Source: Macrophomina tecta
Lineage: Eukaryota; Ascomycota; Dothideomycetes; Botryosphaeriales; Botryosphaeriaceae
Assembly (NCBI GenBank): GCA_024180945.1
Contig: JAKSGN010000041.1
Location: forward strand, 186,001 to 250,000
Direction: 5' to 3'
Length of the DNA stretch: 64,000 nt
Program-made: the position numbers and the translations under genes
Notes under the pieces: generated by a model
What the model saw: only the letters and a program-made list of their open reading frames with translations
Database searches by the model: none
What the model was told of the DNA's origin: nothing
Shown: positions 48,087 through 60,705 of the stretch, piece after piece
Layout of the letters: each line of letters starts with the position of its first letter
Position numbering within the stretch: the stretch's first letter is position 1

Positions 48087-49583
48087 ATTGTCGTAAGGCA
48101 AGATATCAGAGGTAGAAGAGGCAGCACTCTATCACAGAGCTCGTTCCTTAGACTAGCGTCCGGTGTAGTGACTCGGAAAAGGATACGAATGCAAGCTATC
48201 TCTTGTCTGAGCAGAGTGAAGACGGCGAGGGGGTTTGGCGGGCTGTCTGGCGAGGCTGAGATTGCTTGCGCTGTGGCGTTGTAGGAAGCAGGGATGAAGG
48301 CTGAGTAAGAAGTGATGCTGCACAGCGTCCAAAACCGATGCATCTACCTTGACCCCTGCCGGAGCGAGAAGCGCTTAAACATGGCGGGTGATCACTCCGG
48401 TTGAGCCGTTCTCAGCGATACAAATGTATTGTTTGCCTAGTTTTGCGGCTGAACAATCTCCAAGACCCCCTGCTGCCTCAACCTTGTCATGAGAGGCTGT
48501 TTCATGAGTGCACAAAGTCTGCGTCTTAAAAGCTGCTGACATGACGGAAAGGAACACACAAAATCCTGGGCCCTAGAACAAGGATTGTATTTAATTAAAC
48601 TGGAATTGGAATCAAACAAATCGAGCCTCTATCTCTCAACGCCTCTATATCGAAAGATTGAATCATCAACCAGAAACAGGACGAAGGAACCGCGCACCGG
48701 GAAGAGCAACAATAACAATAGGCTGAAGGAGAATCTATTCGCCTCCTTCGAGAGGCTGCCTCAACTCGTGCACTCGCTCGCTGACTGACTTATGACTTGC
48801 AGTAGCGACAGGTGAAGGTAGGTATGTAAAACAAGTCTATAACGGAAAAAGTGGAAGAATCGAAGAGGTACAAAGAGAGGCCAGACAGGCAAGACATTGC
48901 AGTATTTGTGTTTTCCGTGTATATTTTTTCTTTGTGCTTGGTTCAAGGAACAGAAGAAGAAGCGACAGAAAAAGGCAGGGTGAATACAGGGCACAACCAG
49001 TATCTTCTTTTTGTGCTGAAACCATCTACAAATGTTTTCCCCACTTCCCTCTCCTACCTATAGGGAGGGAATGCTTGAAAATTCGAGGGAAAAATGGAAG
49101 AAAGAGCACAGGAACGTGAACTCCATCAATGCAGGGGGTATATGTGACCGCTATGGGAAACAAAGCATTTCAGAAACAAGAACAACGACAAGGGACAAAG
49201 AGACGTTGTGAGATGGAATCAACAACGGAATGAGTGTAGGGGTCGGACGTGAGTTTTAACTCGGAAATAGGAGTACGGGAAAAGAGGTGTTGGGGAGACC
49301 CAAGTTGCCGCTTCTGCCCTTTCTGGGCACGCGGGAAAATTTTCAGAAGGGGGAGGGGAACAGAAAATGGAAAAATATGTCGTCTTGACACCGGAAGCCC
49401 GTGATACCCAGCAATCCAATCTCACCGTTCAAATCAATACACTGAAGAAAGGGTGATCACCTGCGAAACTAAAGGCGCAAGGGAAAATTAGCTTCTACGC
49501 AGTCCAAGTTCCGCCAGCGGAGGGCAAAGACAGGATACTCGAAAACATGTATAGGCCAAGGAAGAAAATCCAAGGACAGAAAG
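48087..49583. other. Intergenic region without a supported gene
   Basis: 1.5 kb between the putative membrane protein and the 3' end of the HOOK gene. No domain or repeat of note. Confidence 0.5.
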
Positions 49584-52526
49584 TTACAGAGCAGCAGCAA
49601 AAGGAGATAGGAAACTTACGCTCGCGCCGATGCCACCCAGGCCTGCAGCAATCCCGCGGCTGGCCTCCATGCGTTGGCGGCCTAGCCAAGACTTGGGCGT
49701 CTCGGTCTTGGTGCGTTGGAGCACGACCGTGTTGGACTGAAGGCGGTTGGCCATGTCGTACCATGCACTCATTATGAGTTTGTTCTCGCGTTGAAGGGCC
49801 TGGAGCTCCTTTTGGACTTCGACCTGTTGGACGGAAAGAAACGAGGACGTAAGTCAGCGTCGGCCACTTTCGCGCCAGCAGGAGCAGGTGCGGATGGTGG
49901 TATGAGTGGTTCATTCTCGCCGTGCTGCCATGCCAGCCGTCGGATGATGAGAGGGCATTGTGAGACAGCACTCACCGATGCCTTGTCGCCAGCCTCCTTC
50001 TTCATGCGTTCGAGGTTCGCCTTCAACGTCTTGATCATCGACTCCATATCCGCGATACGCTGTGGTGGCAGATGTCGTTAGCCAAATTGCGCTTATTAAA
50101 GGTAATTTAAGATAATCCCGTCTACGGGTGTGTAGTCACTAGTCTCCGGCAGGCGGGTTGAGCGAGACGAATGGCCAGAGCCCGACTCAAGGGGCAGCGT
50201 ATCGACGGGGACCCGAAGCCATTTCGCGGGGCTCGTCGTATCGTCCGCTTTAACCGCCCGCCATTGACCGACCGTAGGAAGACCATCTGGGCCGAGAGGG
50301 ACACTCACCTGGTCTCGCGATGAAAGATCGGCCAAGCCGGTGCTCAGTTTCTTAATGACATCGGAGGCGATGGCCAGCTTAAGCTGCTCGCTCTCGTCAT
50401 CAGAAGCCTCGCGGTAGGTGGTCAGCTCCTCCAGAAGAAGCTTGTACTCATTCGCTTGAAGAGCTTCGGCGTCTTCTTGGCGAAGTACATCGGCGTTGAG
50501 CAGTTTGTGGCGCAGGAGAGCCCTCCAATCGTCGATCTCATTGTCGAGCGTCTTGGCGTGCTTCTGAAGATTATCGTGTGCGGAGAGCAATTGCTCGTAG
50601 TTCTCCTTCATTGTTTGGTGGTCAGCACCGGATGCGCCATCCATCTTACCGGTTCCTGTCAGTTCCGCAAGCTTCGCCTGCATTTCCATGTTCTTGGCCG
50701 TGATCTCGTGCACCTTGTTAGTAAGCTCCTTCACCTCAGCCTCAGCAGCATGCAGTTTGGCGGTTTGGTGAACAAATGGATCGTCCCTGTAATGGTCTGT
50801 CAGATTCTCCAGGATTTTCTCGGATTCGATGGTGATTTTTACTGACCCTTCCTTAAGCGACTGCTCATCCTGAAGCGCAGCCTGCAGCCCAAGGTTCTCC
50901 TGGAATACGTCCAGATACTTCTCCTCGACCCTCTGGCATCTTGCAGTGAGGAGCTCAATCTTCTGCTGAAGAAGCTCGACGTCGGCATTCTCGGTGTTGA
51001 TCATGATCGACTTCCGAGTCGACTTGGTGTCGATATCTTCGTCCTTGAGCTGATCCTCGAGAGAGCCAAGACCCTCAATACCGGTAGTGCGGTCCTCAAC
51101 CTCGCGAAGCTTCTCCTCAAGCTGTTGATTCTCGGCTTGATAGCGGTTGGCCATAGCGGTAGCTGATTCGGCGCGCGCGAGGGCTCCCTTCAGCTCCTGT
51201 TCCAGGCGAGACTTGGTCTGCTTGACCTCAAACAGATCAGCCTCGGTGGTAGCCAGGGTTTGCATGGTTTCCTCGTTCATCGTCTTGAGACGGCCGTTCA
51301 TCTCCCGAAGCTGGTCAAGCTCCTGCTGGTCTTCGGTCATGGACTGGAGGCGCTGCTGGAGCCCTTGCTGAACTTTGACCTGCTCTTGCAGATGCTCAAC
51401 CTTCTTGCGGAGATTCTCCATACCCTTGGTCTTCTGAAGGAGTTCATCGCGCTCAGCCTTGAGCAGCTGGTTCTCATCACGGAGTTCCTGCTTAGTCTCA
51501 GCGTCACTCTTCAGACGCTCGAGTTGGCGACCCTGGTTCTCGGTGAGATTCCTCGCCTCCTCCAGGTCCGTCTCCAGTTGGGCAATGTAGTCACGGTCCT
51601 TGTCTGCCTGGATCTTGAGCTCCGTGACCTCGTCATCGTCACTCCGGCGGCCCCGAGTGTCCTGGAGCAGTCTAGCCTCAACCAGAGCCTCGTCAAGCTC
51701 GGCGTTCTTCTTGCGCTCGTCCTCGAGGTCTTCAACCGCCTCCGACAGCTTGGTCTGCAGGCGCTTGATCTCCTGGTTGGCGCGGATCAGGCGCTCCTCC
51801 CGCTCGAGCTCAGGGTCGCGCTGGATTGTTTCTGGGTGTGCCTCGGCGTCCGAAGTGACGTCCTCCTCGACCGGTTCTTCCTGCTTGGGAGGCTCCATGA
51901 CCTTCTCCATAGCAACCTGGACCGTCTGGGCCATGATAGCGAGCTGCCCCTGATCTGCAGGCTGCATCTTGCCCACGATGTTTGTGAGGACGGGATTCGC
52001 TTTTTCGGAAACGAAGCCGAGCATGAGCAGGCCCTTGAGCATCTTGATGGCAATGTCGGTCAGCAGGAGATTCAGGTGTCGTTCGACGTGGGCAGGCGCC
52101 CTTACCTTGGTGCTCTGGACAACATCGCTGTCGATGGCAATTGCCTTGAGATCGGGGTTCAAAAGTCGAATGAGGCCCTCGTTCATGGCGACCTCGCGGA
52201 GGTAGGTGGTCATGGTCTTGTCGATGAATTTCACTGCGGTAAAGTTAGCGGTAAGCTCGCGGTGCATCAAGACGCGTCCCGTTCCATCCCCGGCGGCAAT
52301 ATGGGATCAGCGTACTGTTCTGCCATCTCGAGATCCAGCTCTCGCCCGTCTTGGCGCTGTCCTCGGGCAGGTCACCGGTGAAGTGCTGCGGGTCGAGGAC
52401 CTTGAGCATCTCCCACAAGAGATGGCCATCCTGCAGGTCCTTCCACGACTTGACGGGCTTGGATAGGCCAAAGCTGTTGGCACACTCGAGCAGAGCATGC
52501 TCGAGCTCCGGGGAAGTCGCGTCCAT
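49584..52526 (-). CDS. Hook-family dynein adaptor
   Basis: Hook proteins link early endosomes to dynein-dynactin for movement along microtubules. Exons are 52316-52526, 50309-52233, 49976-50059 and a last exon from 49823. The N-terminus MDATSPELEHALLECANSFG and SWKDLQDGHLLWEMLKVLDP form the Hook/CH-like domain that contacts dynein light intermediate chain. The following ~600 residues are coiled coil, and RIADMESMIKTLKANLERMK begins the C-terminal region. The terminal exon may end in frame at 49584 (VSFLSPFAAAL, about 819 residues in all). It may instead splice at the good donor AGC|GTAAGT (49619) to an unresolved last exon near 49500-49540. The third intron from the C-terminus is unusually long for this window (249 bp). 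Confidence 0.88.
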
Positions 52527-53263
52527 CCTTGGGCGCGGGTCAGGCGGTGATGGTTCTAGGGAAGCGGCGGTGTCGACGCGAAAGTGGTGTAGCGTCAAAG
52601 TAGCGAGTGGATGCGTGTTGTCGCCCAGTCCGGCCGCTCAAACATGGCTCCGGAGCGGCGGTAACATTGGTTGATATAGAGCGGAGGAAGATGCGGTCGC
52701 GACGGTGAGGTGGTGGTAGGTGAACAATGCCGAAGCCGAAATTGGCCCTTCAGGCCCTTGACGCGTGCAAAGGGAGCCCACTAGTGCACACGCTCCCCAA
52801 CAAAGTCGTCTCTGACCACTGCGGCAATCCAATTATGCTTCAAGCGCCGCCTGCTCTGTCTGCCCTTGCCTGGCTATTTTGGCATCCACGTCTACGTGAC
52901 CATCCGGCTCCCGTCTCTCTATACGTGTCTATTGTGCCTGCACGACGCGGCCCTGCACAAGGAGCGGCCCGGCCCCGCCAGCCCTCAGCCCTGCATCGCG
53001 TTACCCGCGCGCTATCAGTCGCTTCTTCACGCTGCCAGTTGCACCAGTTCCAAGATCAGGAAATAAGAATTGAGGATAAATTTGATGCCAAAAGCTATTT
53101 GCCTTATCACAGCCCTTCGGATCGAAAATAATTTCGTTCGAGGCGCCAAACCTTTCCTACATGTTTCGTTGCAGAGTCATAACCATCGTTACCAGTGGCA
53201 GGCTGCATTCAGCGTGCCCGGATTGCCTGTGTCGCGGAGCATTACCTTGTGGCCGAGGATTCT
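52527..53263. other. Intergenic region
   Basis: 737 bp between the HOOK start and the stop codon of the I9-like gene, both on the minus strand. No gene is seen. Confidence 0.5.
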
Positions 53264-53733
53264 TTAGTTGCCATCTCCCCACGCGTGGACCTCCTGGTCC
53301 TCCTCCACGACCAGAGTGCCCCAGTTGTTCGTGGTGAAAGTGTTCTTGGCTTCCTCGAACAGGTTGCCCGGCGCTTTGGCGAGGATTGCACTGCTTATGG
53401 GTTAGCGACCGGTTTGTCGGAGTCAGAAGCGTCGGGGCCGGAGGGGCTTAAGCGTACTTGATCAAATCTATCGTAGTGTTAGCTTGGCTCTCGGATTTGG
53501 AAGGTGATAATCTACTTACTGTACCTGTGGAGAACAACGCCCTCCTGCAGCCGGATGTCAGTCGTGAGAACTTTGGCATTCAAACCACGGCGCACCTTGT
53601 CCTCAATCCACTGCGTGACGTGGTCAATAATGCCTGGGCTCTCAGCGCTAATGAGGACCGATTTCTGGGGCTCGTCGCCAAAGGCGCAGGCAGCTAGGAT
53701 TGCGAAGAGCAGCGAGAAGAGGGAAAACTTCAT
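53264..53733 (-). CDS. Small secreted protein, peptidase inhibitor I9-like
   Basis: Exons are 53520-53733, 53458-53467 (10 bp) and 53264-53390. The reading frame closes exactly over both introns (52 and 67 bp, GTAAGT and GTACGC donors), giving 116 residues. A signal peptide MKFSLFSLLFAILAACAFG is followed by KSVLISAESPGIIDHVTQWI. The rest contains an EGVVLHRYNLINAILAKAP-like turn and EEDQEVHAWGDGN at the end. The order (strand KSVLIS, helix after a Pro-Gly, strand VVLHRY, helix, C-terminal VVEEDQEV) matches the I9/propeptide inhibitor fold found in the yeast proteinase B inhibitor and subtilase propeptides. Assignment by pattern only. Divergent from PCF11. Confidence 0.55.
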
Positions 53734-54621
53734 TGTGGACGCAGCGTTATGCTGATTGTGCGAATACGGGTGGGGTGGAGATAGGCTGGTAGCAGATGGG
53801 TGTGGGGAGAGGTGGTGGCAGCGGAGGGAGGGGGTGCGAGGTCTTGAAGTACGTCTGGGGCATGCGTCCGAGGGCTGACGAAGACAGGAGCAATGCGTTC
53901 ATCGCTGCCTTGCGTCCCTGCGTGCTCTCCTGCCAATCCCGGCCGCCCATCGCACCTAGCCGCTTGCGCTCTAGCGTGTGCCAAGCTCCGCTGCAGGCAG
54001 AAGAAAGGCCCGCCGGCGCAGCCGCCGCTCTCGCTCCAGCTGTCAGCCAACCTCTCCACACCCGCAAACACCACGTTGTTTTCTTCGCCCGTTCGTCTTT
54101 TGCCACTGCGTCCAGAGGCGCCGTCTGCCTCTTGCTCTGCAGCTTCGCGTTCCGCCCGTCGCCGCAGCCCCCAGCGGTTCAGTGTGTCCCAGAGCGTTTC
54201 CGAGCGCGCGTCACTCTTCCGCGCTCCTCGCACCCTCATCGCGCCCTCATATTTGTGGCAAGGTCTGTGGAGGAGGACGAGCCGTTTGTTCTGTCTTCGT
54301 GCAGAGAGTGAGGCTGGGGTTTATTGGCGTGGTGCTGGGCAGGTCCGGTTCTCTTTCACTTGCAACAGCGGTCATTCTATTCTGGCTCGCTTGAACAATA
54401 GCTAGCAAAGATACACGTGCTGCTTTTGATTTCCCTTTTCTCGCGAGCGATAGAGCAGAAGACCTTCTCCTCAACTCTGAAAGTTGGATCTTGGCGCTGG
54501 ACTCAGCCGACTGCTTCCCGATTGCCAGCCCCGACTCAACTCACACTCCGTCACCTCTCATCACCGCGCCTGACTGCAGTACTAATCTGAAAGCACTTGC
54601 ATCGCCACGCGACTGCCCATC
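53734..54621. promoter_or_regulatory. Bidirectional region between the I9-like gene and PCF11
   Basis: 888 bp. No conserved element could be named, and overlapping open frames are compositional. Confidence 0.5.
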
Positions 54622-56508
54622 ATGTCACTACCTTCTGCAGAAGTCGCTGCCGATTTCAGAGATGCCTTGAACGACCTCAAGTTCAACAGCAGGCCCGAGA
54701 TCAGCAATCTAACCATCATTGCGAAAGAGAACACAGAGCATGCACAGGCAATCTCAAGGGAGCTAGAAGAGCACATCAAGACAGTAGGTTCTTTGTTGAG
54801 TGTTGGACTAAGACCACAAGCTGACCGCCCCGCTCAGACACGCCCCGAGTACAAGCTCCCGGCATTATACGTGCTGGACTCCATTGTCAAGAATGTCGGC
54901 ACCCCCTATACCGTCTATCTTGGGCGTAATCTGTACAACACCTTTGTAAACACTTACACGCTCGTGGACACTCCGACCAGGAAAGCTCTAGAAGGCTTGC
55001 TGCGGACATGGAAGCAGCCGGTTCCCGAGTCAATGGACACCAGGCCCGTGTTCCCCGTAGACATCACCCGCGCCATTGACAACATGCTTCTCAAGTACAA
55101 AACGGTGATTGCCCAGCAACAGCAGAATCAGCCTAGGGCTCCAGGCCCCTTCCCAGGCCAAGATCCTCGAGCTACGCATTCTCCCTTTCTGCCGGGAAGT
55201 GCAGCAAGACAGTCTCCAGCACAGAACGGAATGCCCTTCCACCCTCCACCCATGCCCGCTCGTCAGTCTCCAGCACCGGCCATGACCCTGCCGTACGGAA
55301 TGCCTCCGCAGGCTTTCCGCAATTCTCCAGTTCAGGCGGGATCGCCATTTGCACCGCCAGCCGCCCCCTCTCCCGAAAAAATCCAAGCAGATGTGGAGCG
55401 CCTGATTGTAGCTGCTAAGTTGGACTTTGCTGCCAACCCGTATGACCCGGAGAAGCAGAAGAGATTGAAGACGTTCTTGGACCTACAGGCTATTCTCAAG
55501 GTACAGCAGCTGCCGCCTGACCAGCTTCGAGCGATTGAGCAGCAGCTTGCCTCTCTTGGTGGCACGATGACTGCCCCATCCGCTCCGCCATCAGCAGCTC
55601 CGATCAGCACACCTGTAGCACCTCCGTTTTCCCTGCCGACTCCGACGCCCCAGATACCCCTCATTCCAACCCCTGTGCAGCAATCTTCGGCCCCGACTCC
55701 TTCAGTAGCGCCTGCTGGCCCAACTTCATTGGCAGATCTACTCCGGGGCATGGGTAGCGCTCCTCCAAGCCGGAACGCAACTCCAGTTCCACCTCCTGCT
55801 TCAGCACCACCGGCAACTGCTCCAACGAACACGCTCTCACTCCTCGACACCTTGCGCGCGCAAGGCTTGCTGGGAGGCTCATCGACGCCAATGCCAACTT
55901 TCACTGCTCCAGCCCCGTTGGCTAATGCTGGCTCGGCGCGAAATGATGTTGAGTTGACCAAGGACTCAATCAAGAGGCCCCGCCCTGAGCTGATCACCGC
56001 GCTTTACGAGGCTCGGCCGAACCAGTGCTCTACCTGCGGCCGCCGTTTCCCGGCGACTGACGAGGGTAAGGTGATGAAACGGAGGCACTTGGATTGGCAC
56101 TTCAAGGTTAAGGACCCGAATCTGGTGAAGCAGGCCATTCATCGCAGCTGGTACATCGGAGAGAAGGAATGGATCGAATACCGAGAACAGGATGAAGCCA
56201 AGCCGCCGCCCGAGACAAACGGCACGGCGGCGGCAGCGGCCAAAACGAATCAGCCGCGCTGGGTCCGTATACCTCTGGACCCTGAGCTCGTGAACGCACC
56301 ATGCCCGATCTGCCAAGAGAAGTTCACGCCGTCAAGACTTGATGATGAGTTTGTCTGGATGGACACGATCCAGATCGGGCCCAAGTACTTCCATGCCAGC
56401 TGCTATGAAGAGGCATACGGCAACGCAAGGAGTACGCCGGTGTCGATTCTGGGGAAGCGAGGCGCGGATGAGGGTGCCAGCACACCCTCAAAGAAGATGC
56501 AGGTTTGA
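54622..56508 (+). CDS. PCF11: mRNA cleavage and polyadenylation factor Pcf11
   Basis: Subunit of cleavage factor IA that couples 3'-end processing to Pol II termination. Exons are 54622-54783 and 54838-56508 (610 residues). The 54-bp intron (GTAGGT..CTCAG with branch GCTGACC) has no stop and is a multiple of three, so it looks coding unless splicing is considered. The N-terminal CTD-interacting domain covers residues 1-135, with KLPALYVLDSIVKNVGTPYT. Gln- and Pro-rich linkers follow. Near the end are a CxxC..H zinc finger (CSTCGRRFPATDEGKVMKRRH), the Clp1-binding stretch RSWYIGEKEWIEYRE, and a second zinc finger (CPICQEKF ... FHASCYEEAY). It ends SKKMQV. All these are Pcf11 hallmarks. Confidence 0.93.
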   Translation: MSLPSAEVAADFRDALNDLKFNSRPEISNLTIIAKENTEHAQAISRELEEHIKTVGSLLSVGLRPQADRPAQTRPEYKLPALYVLDSIVKNVGTPYTVYLGRNLYNTFVNTYTLVDTPTRKALEGLLRTWKQPVPESMDTRPVFPVDITRAIDNMLLKYKTVIAQQQQNQPRAPGPFPGQDPRATHSPFLPGSAARQSPAQNGMPFHPPPMPARQSPAPAMTLPYGMPPQAFRNSPVQAGSPFAPPAAPSPEKIQADVERLIVAAKLDFAANPYDPEKQKRLKTFLDLQAILKVQQLPPDQLRAIEQQLASLGGTMTAPSAPPSAAPISTPVAPPFSLPTPTPQIPLIPTPVQQSSAPTPSVAPAGPTSLADLLRGMGSAPPSRNATPVPPPASAPPATAPTNTLSLLDTLRAQGLLGGSSTPMPTFTAPAPLANAGSARNDVELTKDSIKRPRPELITALYEARPNQCSTCGRRFPATDEGKVMKRRHLDWHFKVKDPNLVKQAIHRSWYIGEKEWIEYREQDEAKPPPETNGTAAAAAKTNQPRWVRIPLDPELVNAPCPICQEKFTPSRLDDEFVWMDTIQIGPKYFHASCYEEAYGNARSTPVSILGKRGADEGASTPSKKMQV

Positions 56509-57112
56509 AGCGCGACGACATGTACATGACAATAGATTGGATCAGGCGTTCTGGGAGGGTGGCACTGAGCGCTTTGGCTTACACTGGGCTTTCATTTGAA
56601 GATTTATCAGGCAGGAACGACAAAGGCGGACGGATTTGATTGCATAGCCATGGGGTTTACCGCAGATTCAGTGACCAGCGACAGGCTGGTCGTCTTTTGC
56701 GCGACGCCAGCGAGGGTGCTATTCCTAGACTCTGCCCCACGAAGCGAAAGTAGTGCGGGCCGCAAATAGAGAAAGCTGCATAATGATTTGGCACATGCTT
56801 GCACGTGAAGCGCGCCGGGCCACTGGAAAGCTCGGTTTAGCGGATGATGTCGCAGGTGGTCGAGGTGGCAGGCGGGAGCAGAGCAGCGCAGAGCTCCACA
56901 GCCGAGTGCCGGGGCCGCAACCTCTCAATCTCGCCGACGCGCTCAGAGTCCGTCCGTAGCCCTGCCCTGCTTTTTCAGCAACCTCCGCTCCCGGACGCTC
57001 AATCCCTCCCCTCTCCACTCCTCAACCACCGACCAGAGCCATTGAGCCGCCCCATCTCAGCCCGCCGTCGCCCGCATCATCCGCAACTCCTCTGCCGCCC
57101 CAATCCGTCGCA
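56509..57112. other. Intergenic region and ADK1 5' leader
   Basis: 604 bp between PCF11 and ADK1, both on the plus strand. CT-rich just before the ADK1 start. Confidence 0.5.
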
Positions 57113-58226
<1,114 letters not shown>

Positions 58227-59501
58227 ATGTAATTTTTTTTCTTCCTTTTCCGTTTTTAGGTATTCTTACCCAAAAACCAATACCATGGGACTGAGGAACT
58301 TTGCCTGCTCTTTTTATTTCTCCTTTCGTGCAATGTGGGTCGAAATATGCCGTGGTATCATCATTGTTGGAGGAATGTCAAATGTCAGTCGAGCTCGTTA
58401 CTGTTCTGCTGTTTCATTTCCTTGCTGGAATTTAGAACTTCGGGTCCATGGGTGGAGTTCTTGATTTCCATGGGCAAGTTGGAGGTCCGACAGATGGACG
58501 GTGGGCGCTCTTGAAGCTGGATCGACCTCAACTGGGAATGTGGACATAGGTGGGAGCCGGGAAAAGTAAAGAATGGATTCTTATCAGGGATACTCTTGGT
58601 CTCCCCCGAACATGGCATTGGATCTCTACCTTCATACTCTCATTTCGACATACTGTATGCAGGCTTAGTGCTGCTCTGCTTGAAAAGCTGAGCCCTGTAG
58701 AAACATTGCTGTAACTATGCGTATTCTTGCTGGCTTCTAGGAATGATTTTCTTCGGCTTGCATGTACCAAAAGCACAATATCAACTCTAAATCCGCACAG
58801 CTACCTTGCTACTTCGACAAATCACATGCCTTTATGGTTTGTGCTCATGACATATCGCCCTAAAACGGTCCTTACGTGCCACAGCACCTGGCCGTTCCGC
58901 CGTTGGTTATTGATAGCGGACTAAGCACATATCCCCCTTTCGTGGTCTTCGTTCGCCCGAAACCCGGCCATCGGGCTTTGAACTCCCGGTAAAGCCATTC
59001 CGACAAAGCAACATAGCGGCGGTCGCATATGGAGGCACCCATCCAGGAGCGGCAACCTCGGCTGGTAAAATGAACGGATACAAACAACGGCCCGGTTTCG
59101 GGGGTGGCGACAGAGAGTTAGGGGAGATCTGGTGACTGGGAACAATTGCGGACGCGCGGACGCGGAAAAAGCCCGAGTAAATCGCGACGGTCCCGACGGG
59201 ATCAAAGAGGTCGCTTACAACATCAGCAGCTGATCAAGAGTTGCTTGATTCCGCGGCTTCCCCGCTGGGCAGTCCGAGCACACACGGCATCCAGCGGCTG
59301 TTCCGTAGAAGTGGAGTATGATAGGATCGACTCCGCGCCTTGACACGCTCTTTTCAATCTCTCTCGCGCCCATCCCTGATTCTCCTGTACGTGCGTTCAT
59401 AAGGTATACGGACCTCCTGCGTCACTTGCGCACCTCTCGCTATAGAGTGTGCCCTTGGAGGGGGAGGGAGGTTTTTTTCACATCCTTGATTCTATTTCCC
59501 T
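58227..59501. other. Intergenic region between convergent genes
   Basis: 1.3 kb between the ADK1 and Pex39-like stop codons. No supported gene. Confidence 0.5.
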
Positions 59502-60344
59502 TCACTGTGATGGCGAAGCAGCAGTAACCGTCTGCTGCGCTGCCTCCGCGCCCGCGGCGACACCGATATCCTTCTCCCATGGCTTCTTCCTCTTCGACGC
59601 CGTGCTCGCCGACCCTTGGCCTTCAAGCACCGTGTCCGGGATCTCCTTGATGCCCGGGATGGGTTGGCCTGTCGTGATGAGCTCGACGATGTGGGCGAAG
59701 GACGTTGGATACGGCGCTTCTTCTTGTTGTTGTTGCTGACCAGAGGGCGGCGGCGGCGGCGCTGCTGCGGCTGGTTCGGATGTGGGCGCGGTGGTGTTTG
59801 TGGCTGCTGGGAACGTCGCGGTCGAGCCGAGCGGCGGCGTTTGGCCAGGTGAGGGCGTTGCTGGGAGTGAGGCGGGCGTGAGGCCGTTGGTTGCAGTGGT
59901 GGGGACGGGGGAGGGGGAGGGTGCGGTTGCGCGGTAGGCTTTGTAGGCGTCGAAGTCGACGGGGGCGTTGTATTTGCTGGCAGGTGTTAGCGGGTGAACT
60001 GGAGAGGTGGAAAGTGATTCGAAGCTATTCGTGGCGGCTTCAGGCTCGACGGATTGAAGCTGTTGGAGCCACATGCCCAAAGTGAAGTTGCAGCTTCACC
60101 ATGTAGGGAAGCTTCCTGTTGCGGGGATTGATGCGGGGCACTCGTTGGGACCATGGGTTGCATACCGGGAGTAGTAGAAGCAGCGTGCACGAAGAGCGAG
60201 CTCGACAGCCTGGTCCTGAGATGCGGTGGATCCCAGTATAGCTCCGAGTCCACTTTGGAATTCAGCGTCAGTGTCCCAAGGATAGTTGTCGACTTGGGCG
60301 TAGATGGACTCGGCTGTCGAGGAAGATTGTGGAGCGGCTGCCAT
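59502..60344 (-). CDS. Pex39-like peroxin with a KPWE motif
   Basis: Exons are 60166-60344 and 59502-59976. A 189-bp intron closes as CGC-AAA-TAC-AAC, giving 217 residues. The N-terminal module MAAAPQSSSTAESIYAQVDN and YPWDTDAEFQSGLGAILGST is followed by KYNAPVDFDAYKAYR and a Pro/Ala/Thr-rich linker with a run of Gln. The C-terminal module YPTSFAHIVELITTGQPIPG ends in a basic KKPWE motif (KRKKPWEKD). A conserved (F-x2-I/L-x-E/R-L-I-x-x-G-x-x-P/L-P-G) block followed by R/K-P-W-E is, as I recall, the hallmark of Pex39 (yeast Yjr012c, human C6ORF226), which helps Pex7 import PTS2 cargo into peroxisomes. The N-terminal module may be an added fungal domain. Divergent from SCD6. Confidence 0.72.
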
Positions 60345-60705
60345 GTTGGAGTTGAATTAGATGTGATAGACGAGATGGCCCTCAGCTAGTACAATGGACG
60401 TTCAGGTGCAGTGAAAGCAGCAACTGTAGTTGGGGAAATGCGGGGAGTGGGAGTGCCTGGGCCGTCACACCCAGCATCGGTCTTGGCAGCCTTACGTAAC
60501 GCGAGCTCCCCAGCCCTTCGCGGCTCACCTCTTGGGCGACCTTCACCCCAGCGTCACCACCCCCACTACTTGTGTCCGCCGTCATCTGACTCTCGCGCCC
60601 CGATCTTCAGCTCCACCCGCTCGTCCTTCCTCCGCCACGGCCATTGACCAGACACCCGCGGGTTACTCGCGCACAAGGCCATCTTGCACGTAGCTCAGCC
60701 CCACA
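60345..60705. promoter_or_regulatory. Bidirectional promoter between the Pex39-like gene and SCD6
   Basis: 361 bp separate the two start codons, the shortest head-to-head spacing in the window. Confidence 0.6.

Noticed and set aside
50096..50308. In-frame extension of HOOK exon 2 into VSVPLGPDGLPTVGQW...
   Set aside because: A strong GTGAGT donor after SSRDQ and an acceptor before RIADMESM join the known Hook C-terminal region in phase 0, so this stretch is better explained as a 249-bp intron.
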